This document shows, piece by piece, positions 33,781 to 37,718 of a stretch of DNA of 37,718 bases. The notes under the pieces were generated by a model, which made no database searches, was not told where the DNA came from, and was given only the letters and a program-made list of their open reading frames with translations. The stretch covers positions 274 through 37,991 of the forward strand of contig PLKS01000146.1 of assembly GCA_003140665.1 (NCBI GenBank), in the 5' to 3' direction. Position numbers and translations under genes: made by a program. How positions within the stretch are numbered: the first letter of the stretch is position 1; every line of letters starts with the position of its first letter. The stretch is from Opitutaceae bacterium. GTDB lineage: Bacteria > Verrucomicrobiota > Verrucomicrobiia > Opitutales > Opitutaceae.

Positions 33781-33856
33781 GGGGCAGTAGCTCAGTTGAT
33801 AGAGCGCGTCGTTCGCAACGACGAGGTCGTCGGTTTGATCCCGATCTGCTCCACCA
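33781..33856 (+). tRNA. tRNA-Ala (anticodon CGC)
   Basis: A 76-base tRNA with encoded CCA. The acceptor GGGGCAG pairs with CTGCTCC and includes the G3-U70 wobble that marks alanine tRNAs; the discriminator is A (33853). The anticodon loop TTCGCAA gives CGC, which reads GCG. Two invariant bases are changed: position 19 in the D-loop is A (33799, AGTTGATA) and position 56 in the T-loop is T (33836, TTTGATC). These two bases normally form the G19-C56 tertiary pair, so A19-U56 keeps a Watson-Crick contact. A TAGATA at 33760-33765 could be its -10 element. Confidence 0.93.
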
Positions 33857-33872
33857 AACCGGATTCGAACCG
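33851..33872. repeat. Direct repeat 1 at the tRNA-Ala 3' end
   Basis: A 22-base sequence that begins within the CCACCA end of tRNA-Ala and ends GGATTCGAACCG. It matches 34592-34613 at 19 of 22 positions. The two copies enclose the toxin-antitoxin module and are 741 bp apart. A shorter echo of the tRNA end, TCTGCTCCAC, occurs at 33845 and again at 33884. The TCGAACC part also looks like an antisense tRNA T-arm, so tRNA-derived remnants are an alternative to an att site. Confidence 0.45.
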
Positions 33873-33949
33873 ATCTCCACGGCTCTGCTCCACAGCAGGT
33901 CAGTACGGAGCTGCGTTTTTGAGTTCAGTTTTCAAACCCACGAGCTGAG

Positions 33950-33978
33950 TTGACCTTGACTTTGACCGCCAATAAACT
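33950..33978 (+). promoter_or_regulatory. Triplicated TTGACY box and candidate promoter of the toxin-antitoxin module
   Basis: Three contiguous hexamers, TTGACC (33950), TTGACT (33956) and TTGACC (33962). With the first as -35, TAAACT at 33973-33978 is a -10 with a 17-base spacer. With the third, TATTAT at 33984-33989 would give a 16-base spacer but would put the start site beyond the ATG. The repeat may also be an operator for the antitoxin, which normally represses its own promoter. Confidence 0.4.
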
Positions 33979-33990
33979 ACAGGTATTATC

Positions 33991-34236
33991 ATGAAATCTA
34001 CCGTGAGCATCACAGAGGGCCAGGATTCCTTCCCAGCCCTGGTAAAGGCTGCCGAGAAGGGGGACGTGGTCACCGTCACCCGTCATGACGAGCCAGTAGC
34101 CTGCATGATTGGACATGAACGCATGAGTGCCATCGCGGAGACGCTGGAGATCATGGGGAACGTTGCGGCGATGCATGCGATCAATGAACACAGGGCCGGG
34201 CACACGCAATTCGGCAGTCTGGACGACATTCCATAA
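33991..34236 (+). CDS. Type II antitoxin, Phd/YefM family
   Basis: An 81-residue antitoxin. The N-terminal DNA-binding part fits Phd/YefM (MKSTVSITEGQDSFPALVKAAEKGDVVTVTRHDEPVACMIGHERM), and the C-terminus carries an acidic, flexible toxin-neutralising segment. AGG lies seven bases upstream of the ATG. Its stop overlaps the toxin start by one base (TAATG), so the two are translationally coupled. It probably represses the promoter at the TTGACY repeats. The gene is lower in GC than the PIN/TRAM gene upstream. Confidence 0.87.
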   Translation: MKSTVSITEGQDSFPALVKAAEKGDVVTVTRHDEPVACMIGHERMSAIAETLEIMGNVAAMHAINEHRAGHTQFGSLDDIP

Positions 34237-34523
34237 TGGTTCGTGTTGTGCGACCGTCGGTGCAGGTCGTCGGGTATGCGCGTCGGCTTGCCCCAGAACC
34301 GAGGCGCGCCGTTAAGCTGGCGCTAGTTGGTCTTCGATCGGAGCGAGGAGACATTCGCGCATTGGAGGGGAATCTATCCGGATACTATCGCCTCCGTGTC
34401 GGCCGGCATCGGATGGTCTTCAGCTACGCGGCAGACGATGCTATCGAAGCGATCTTCATCGAGGAGCGGCAGCTCGTATATGAGATCTTTGAGGCCCAAT
34501 TCATTAAGCGTCTGAAATCCTAA
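34236..34523 (+). CDS. Type II toxin, RelE/ParE family
   Basis: A 95-residue toxin of the RelE/ParE fold, expected to be either a ribosome-dependent mRNA endonuclease or a gyrase poison. The family motif is LEGNLSGYYRLRVGRHRMVFSYAADD (about 43-68), with IFIEERQLVYEIF following. The ATG overlaps the antitoxin stop by one base. Catalytic residues vary within the family, so target cannot be read; the basic residues R52, R54, R57 and R59-type cluster fits RelE/YoeB-like RNA cutting better than ParE. A hairpin follows at 34553-34580. Confidence 0.87.
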   Translation: MVRVVRPSVQVVGYARRLAPEPRRAVKLALVGLRSERGDIRALEGNLSGYYRLRVGRHRMVFSYAADDAIEAIFIEERQLVYEIFEAQFIKRLKS

Positions 34524-34552
34524 TCCAAGCGTAGAGCAAGTTTGCAGAAAAA

Positions 34553-34580
34553 GTTTAGCACCCCTTCGTTCGTGCTAAAC
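34553..34580. terminator. Strong hairpin after the toxin gene
   Basis: GTTTAGCAC (34553-34561) and GTGCTAAAC (34572-34580) form a perfect 9-bp stem with a 10-base loop. No T-run follows, so it may be a Rho-assisted or bidirectional terminator, or an element end. It lies 29 bp after the toxin stop and 12 bp before direct repeat 2. Confidence 0.5.
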
Positions 34581-34591
34581 CAACAGGTCCT

Positions 34592-34613
34592 CCAACAAAC
34601 AGGACTCGAACCG
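34592..34613. repeat. Direct repeat 2 downstream of the toxin-antitoxin module
   Basis: CCAACAAACAGGACTCGAACCG, differing from the tRNA-abutting copy at 33851-33872 at three of 22 positions. It marks the far side of the toxin-antitoxin module. The remaining sequence to the next gene (34614-34777) shows no supportable gene. Confidence 0.45.
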
Positions 34614-34777
34614 CCAAGTGTACGCCCATTATGTTTCACTGGGCACCAACGGAAAGGGCTTTCGCCCGAAAAATTCACGCAAATCTCCGCAGATACCCGT
34701 CAAAAAGCGGTGGTGGGTCAGTTTGAATGGAATGGCCGATTGACCAAGGGAGAATCGCGCCTAAGAATTCGGCTGCC

Positions 34778-35095
34778 ATGCGCTGGTACCACTACCTGTC
34801 TTATTTTTTCGGGGGCGCCTTCCTTGTGAATGCGCTACCCCACCTCGGCAACGGCCTCTCGGGCCATGCCTTTCAGAGCCCCTTCGCGAGCCCGCCCGGG
34901 GAGGGATTGTCATCCTCGACCGTCAACGTCCTTTGGGGACTCTTCAACCTTGCCGTGGCCTATCTGCTCGTGTGCCGGGTCGGAAATTTCGAGCTACGAA
35001 GGACCAGGCACGTTCTTTTTCTTGGCGCGGGAATCTTGGTCTTTGCGCTCATGCTTGCCCATACCTTTGGCCGGCTCCACGGGGGATTGAGGTGA
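34778..35095 (+). CDS. Small membrane protein, unknown function
   Basis: A 105-residue protein from ATG 34778 (MRWYHYLSYFFGGAFLVNALPH); the frame is open from 34727, but that adds unconserved sequence. Three membrane segments are visible at about 5-23, 47-66 and 77-97. The motif GHAFQSPFASPPGEGLSSSTVNVLWGLFNL is one I recall from conserved small membrane proteins of unknown function. It stands alone on its strand within the accessory arm. Confidence 0.65.
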   Translation: MRWYHYLSYFFGGAFLVNALPHLGNGLSGHAFQSPFASPPGEGLSSSTVNVLWGLFNLAVAYLLVCRVGNFELRRTRHVLFLGAGILVFALMLAHTFGRLHGGLR

Positions 35096-35228
35096 GCCTC
35101 GGGATCGTTTGCCCGCGAAGGCTTTTCTGAACGACCCACTACCCCAAGGTAGCGGGTTTACGGGTTGGCAAAGCGAAGCTGTACCAAGTGGGCCAAGTCC
35201 GCGATCAGCTCAAAACTCAAACTCTCTC

Positions 35229-35675
35229 ATGAAACCTACCGTCAAAGATTACGAAGTCCGCATCTGGTACAGCGAAGTTCCAGGTGATGATTGCTACGTC
35301 GCGCAAGTCAACGATATGCCCGGCATCATGGCGCATGGTGATTCCCGTGAAGCCGCAGCCAAAGAGATCCAAGAAGCACTGCGGTTGGCTCTTGATTCCT
35401 ATGCGCAAAATAAGGAGGAACCGCCGGCTCCGCTATTGGGACGAATGACCCACCGCTCGCGGGACTTAATCATCCAATCCCTTTCCATTGAGAATTCGCC
35501 GGCTGCATTTTTCAATCCTCGACACCCGGGTCTTGGATTGTTTGGCCGCAGAAAAATAAAAGATGTATCCTCTTTGCCGCCCTGGCGTCAGCGCATAGAA
35601 AGCAGTTTTCAAGGCAGGGGTATCATCCAATTTATTTTGGAATTCCTCAGGAATGGGTTTCGGGTTCTTGTTTAG
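35229..35675 (+). CDS. HicB-like antitoxin with run-on C-terminal tail
   Basis: From ATG 35229 the first ~65 residues are a typical partial RNase H-like HicB fold (KDYEVRIWYSEVPGDDCYVAQVNDMPGIMAHGDSREAAAKEIQEALRLAL). Known stand-alone proteins of this kind end soon after a PPAP-like segment, present here at about residue 67. The frame instead continues 80 residues, the last ~70 of which lie antisense to the 3' end of the YdeI-like gene (overlap 35466-35675). It appears that the native stop was lost. No HicA partner is visible; only an open tail VGKAKLYQVGQVRDQLKT precedes it in another frame, ending in an ATGA overlap. Confidence 0.55.
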   Translation: MKPTVKDYEVRIWYSEVPGDDCYVAQVNDMPGIMAHGDSREAAAKEIQEALRLALDSYAQNKEEPPAPLLGRMTHRSRDLIIQSLSIENSPAAFFNPRHPGLGLFGRRKIKDVSSLPPWRQRIESSFQGRGIIQFILEFLRNGFRVLV

Positions 35676-36050
35676 AATCACCTTCAAACCGGCCTTTTCC
35701 GCTTCAACGGCCTCATAAATGTAGGCCTTCAACGTTGGTTCCATCTCAACTATTTCCCGAACACTGGTGAACCGAGCCTGGCGCGCGGCCTGCGTATGCT
35801 CTCCGATTCTCTTGAGAACACCCTTGGTGTCCCTTAACAAGGCGCCTTTGCAGAACATAAGCGCACAGTATTCCTTAAATCCTTGTATTATAACCACGTT
35901 ACTTTCCTGGAAGGTGTAACAAGGTTTACCCCACTTCAATTCTTCGGTCAGCCCACAGCCGAGACTGATCATTCTCAATCTCTCGGATTCTTTCCGCCAC
36001 TTCCGGTCTTCGCTGATATATGCGTCAACCTTGAGGTTCGTTCTCTTCAT
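35466..36050 (-). CDS. YdeI/DUF1801 family protein
   Basis: A 194-residue protein. The N-terminal half is DUF1801-like (CGLTEELKWGKPCYTFQESNVVIIQGFKEYCALMFCKGALL), and the C-terminal half carries the OmdA/YdeI segment (IPEEFQNKLDDTPALKTAFYALTPGRQRGYIFYFSAAKQSKTRVSRIEKC). Both halves are intact, so the gene looks functional. YdeI proteins are linked to peptide or oxidative stress in Gram-positives and to unknown roles elsewhere. It is cytosolic. Its 3' end overlaps the run-on tail of the HicB-like gene. Confidence 0.87.
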   Translation of the reverse strand: MKRTNLKVDAYISEDRKWRKESERLRMISLGCGLTEELKWGKPCYTFQESNVVIIQGFKEYCALMFCKGALLRDTKGVLKRIGEHTQAARQARFTSVREIVEMEPTLKAYIYEAVEAEKAGLKVILNKNPKPIPEEFQNKLDDTPALKTAFYALTPGRQRGYIFYFSAAKQSKTRVSRIEKCSRRILNGKGLDD

Positions 36051-36154
36051 TTACGGATTAGCTGAACGGCGTTCTTGAGATTATTCTTCCGTGCCCTGCG
36101 GATGATGATCAATCCGTGGTCGGGGTAAGCAATGGCTTTTGCATTCTTGTTCAA
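36047..36154 (-). CDS. Possible 35-residue ORF coupled to the YdeI-like gene
   Basis: From TTG 36154 a 35-codon frame (LNKNAKAIAYPDHGLIIIRRARKN...QLIRK) ends in TGA overlapping the YdeI ATG as ATGA. The overlap with the SRPBCC stop at 36151 is 4 bp, again coupled. The sequence is basic and soluble; I do not recognise it. It could be the remnant of a larger gene, or a real small protein bridging its neighbours. Evidence is only the tight spacing and the open frame. Confidence 0.25.
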   Translation of the reverse strand: MNKNAKAIAYPDHGLIIIRRARKNNLKNAVQLIRK

Positions 36155-36492
36155 TCCAACCCTCCAACGACACGCTCCAAGTCGCCGGTGAACTTCTGCC
36201 AGCCGTGGCCCGCGCCCTTGTAGTTGGCATCTTCTTCCGACCGGAAACCGGATTGCTCCATGCGGACATGCGTTCCGCCCTTGGTCAGCGTCGGCGTCCA
36301 GGCAACGACGCTCTTCATTCCCATAGAACCCCAGGCATAAGAGGTCCGTGAATTCGGTTCAATCCATAAGCCCAATCCCTTCATCACGGGCTTCGAGCTC
36401 GTGACGGATGCCTGCATAATGGGTGCTGTCGTCACGGGTAAAGGGTTCGACTGGGATTGGCTGTGCCAGTCCGGGCAGTTTGAGGCGAGCAT
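36151..36492 (-). pseudogene. SRPBCC/AHSA1-like protein, N-terminal half missing
   Basis: The C-terminal ~80 residues are a clear AHSA1/CalC-type SRPBCC domain: LWIEPNSRTSYAWGS, MKSVVAWTPTLTKGGTHVRMEQSGF and GWQKFTGDLERVVGG. Full-length family members have about 140-170 residues and begin with a conserved strand-helix part that is absent here. The 30 or so residues upstream of KPVMKGLG to the ATG at 36492 do not resemble the family, and no other frame supplies the missing half before the nucleoside hydrolase stop at 36557. It is therefore probably a 5'-deleted remnant. Confidence 0.6.
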
Positions 36493-36556
36493 GAGCGTTT
36501 GCCCTTTTGGTCACACCAAATTCTCGCTCGGCAAGCAGGCATCGGGGAATCGGCCC

Positions 36557-37651
36557 TTACGGCCCTTGGGCTTTCGGGCGAAGATCCGTTTGGATGGCGA
36601 GGACCAGCTGGTCGATGAAGCGTTTGCCATCGACCGCTTTGATAACAGTCACATTCGAAACTCCAAAACGCGGTTTTGCGTTCACAGGTCCTATGACCGT
36701 TCGGCCATAGTTGATTCCGTGGTCGATATCGACGTCCATGGTTACTTCAAAGCTCTTGGTTATCAGCGTTGGATCCGCGATGATCGAGGTAGCCAATTCT
36801 CCCCAAAGGGGCAGGCCGATTGCGGAATTCTGCTCCAGGTAGTCGCTTGCTGGTGACGGGTGCGACTGGATCCGGCGCATTAGGTCCTTATCCAAATAGA
36901 AATCATTGCTGACATCGGCGACCGAGATGATCTTGGCCCAGTGCGCGGCCAACACGATATGGGCGGCCTCGGGATCGAAGATCACATCGAAATCCGAATG
37001 AAACCCGTCTGCATCCCCGTCGGACAATTGTCCAAGGGCTCCGCCAAAGAAAATGAGACGCTTCGCCAAGCCCGCAAATTCTGGATCGAGCCCGATGGCC
37101 AAGGCCAGATTGGTCAGCGGACCGCCCACAAAGATCGTAATTTGATGAGGATGCTCATGCACCGCCTTGATAAGAAAATCCGCGGCTGTGCCAGCAGTGG
37201 GTCTCAATTGGGGCATCCTATCAAGGGGTGGAACTATCTTGTAGGGTTCATCGGGATGGCTTCTTGGGAACTTTGCCGGGTCGTTCCAGGCTCCCTTCCA
37301 GTAAACGTAGCCATAGGTTTCCTCCCAATGTTTCATGCGCTCGCGCGTATTCACGAGTGGGAAAACCGCTCCGTTGTAAACGGGGATGTCCGGCCTTCCG
37401 ATTATCTCAAGGTAGCGAAGGAGGCTTGCCGCGCCTTCGTCGCGCCAGCAGTCGCCAGTCACGGTAGTACATGCGAGCACCTTTACGTGCGGAGACGCCA
37501 GAAGCGGCATCAGCGCATTCTGCTCGATGTAGCTGCCTGGAATATTCCAGTCGTTGTCGTAGATGACCAAGTCCTCCTGGGCGCGCAGTGATCCATGGCA
37601 GAAGGCTGAGACGATGATCGCCGCCAGAAGGTGCTTTTGTGCGGGAGTCAT
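36557..37651 (-). CDS. Secreted nucleoside hydrolase-like protein
   Basis: A 364-residue protein with a signal peptide (HLLAAIIVSAFCHGSLRAQ, cleavage near residue 24). The inosine-uridine nucleoside hydrolase fold is clear: TVTGDCW, PVYNGA, FVGGPLTNLALAIGLDPEF, FFGGAL, FHSDFDVIFDPEAAHIVL and the late DIDHGINYGRT histidine region. The N-terminal calcium motif, DxDxxxDD in the family, reads D32-N-D34-WNIPGSY: the first two acidic residues are kept, but the last two are Pro/Gly. Activity may be altered or directed to another ribosyl substrate. Location is periplasmic or extracellular. The last 67 bp of the window hold nothing. Confidence 0.87.
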   Translation of the reverse strand: MTPAQKHLLAAIIVSAFCHGSLRAQEDLVIYDNDWNIPGSYIEQNALMPLLASPHVKVLACTTVTGDCWRDEGAASLLRYLEIIGRPDIPVYNGAVFPLVNTRERMKHWEETYGYVYWKGAWNDPAKFPRSHPDEPYKIVPPLDRMPQLRPTAGTAADFLIKAVHEHPHQITIFVGGPLTNLALAIGLDPEFAGLAKRLIFFGGALGQLSDGDADGFHSDFDVIFDPEAAHIVLAAHWAKIISVADVSNDFYLDKDLMRRIQSHPSPASDYLEQNSAIGLPLWGELATSIIADPTLITKSFEVTMDVDIDHGINYGRTVIGPVNAKPRFGVSNVTVIKAVDGKRFIDQLVLAIQTDLRPKAQGP

Positions 37652-37718
37652 GGGTCAGGAGCCAGATAGCAGCACATGTGCCGCATTCGAGCATAAATTG
37701 ATTCAATGTAACTTGTTA

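Noticed and set aside
34592-34640. A degraded antisense tRNA after the toxin gene
   Set aside because: The ACTCGAACC part resembles an antisense T-arm, but the T-stem does not pair and no anticodon arm of proper size follows.
36401-36856. A 151-codon forward frame antisense to the nucleoside hydrolase 3' end
   Set aside because: No family resemblance and mostly antisense to a gene with clear motifs.

Overview
The window reads as chromosomal DNA of a GC-rich, diderm bacterium. Lipoprotein signals, an outer-membrane beta-barrel protein, a Wzc-type tyrosine autokinase and a CpxP/Spy-like periplasmic protein all point to an outer membrane. RNase HIII beside RNase HII, the order tyrA-aroA-cmk-plsC, and several small membrane families that I associate with Verrucomicrobiota suggest a PVC-group organism, perhaps Opitutae-like. 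That placement is inference from gene content; the window holds no rRNA or other decisive marker.

Layout. (1) 1-2.9 kb is a lower-GC stretch of small, isolated, same-strand ORFs (DUF4260, a secreted protein, two membrane proteins, a cupin). Each ORF is preceded by a related element ending in a (R)ACGTT-like core; the layout resembles an integron cassette array with atypical attC sites. (2) 2.9-6.2 kb holds small secreted, lipoprotein or membrane proteins of mostly unknown function, plus a DUF3052 protein. (3) 6.2-10.3 kb has mutY divergent from rnhC-rnhB and a cytoplasmic NtrB-like histidine kinase. (4) 10.3-13.9 kb has a reverse-strand lipoprotein, then an overlapping triad (ECF sigma factor, small membrane protein, CpxP/Spy-like sensor) and an NtrC-type sigma-54 activator that probably partners the kinase. 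(5) 13.9-23.5 kb looks like a surface-polysaccharide locus: GT-C-like membrane protein, beta-barrel OMP, BY-kinase, tRNA-Gly(GCC), a methyltransferase on the other strand and a YfhO-like protein. (6) 23.5-27.2 kb carries a threonine dehydratase-like enzyme, an isoprenylcysteine methyltransferase-like protein and the DUF3300/DUF2950 pair, closed by a good intrinsic terminator. (7) 27.2-33.7 kb is housekeeping: a left-handed beta-helix protein with trpS, the reverse-strand run tyrA-aroA-cmk-plsC, and a tiny membrane ORF coupled to a YacL-like PIN/TRAM protein. (8) 33.8-37.7 kb starts with tRNA-Ala(CGC) and becomes an accessory arm: a YefM/RelE-type toxin-antitoxin module flanked by 22-bp imperfect direct repeats (the first overlapping the tRNA 3' end), a small membrane protein, a HicB-like protein with a run-on tail, a YdeI-like protein, an SRPBCC fragment and a secreted nucleoside hydrolase.

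The observations most worth following are the cassette-like array at the left end, the A19-U56 tertiary-pair swap in tRNA-Ala, the tRNA-abutting repeats around the toxin-antitoxin module, the CnrYXH-like sigma triad set between NtrB- and NtrC-like genes, and the 48-codon membrane ORF coupled to the PIN/TRAM gene.
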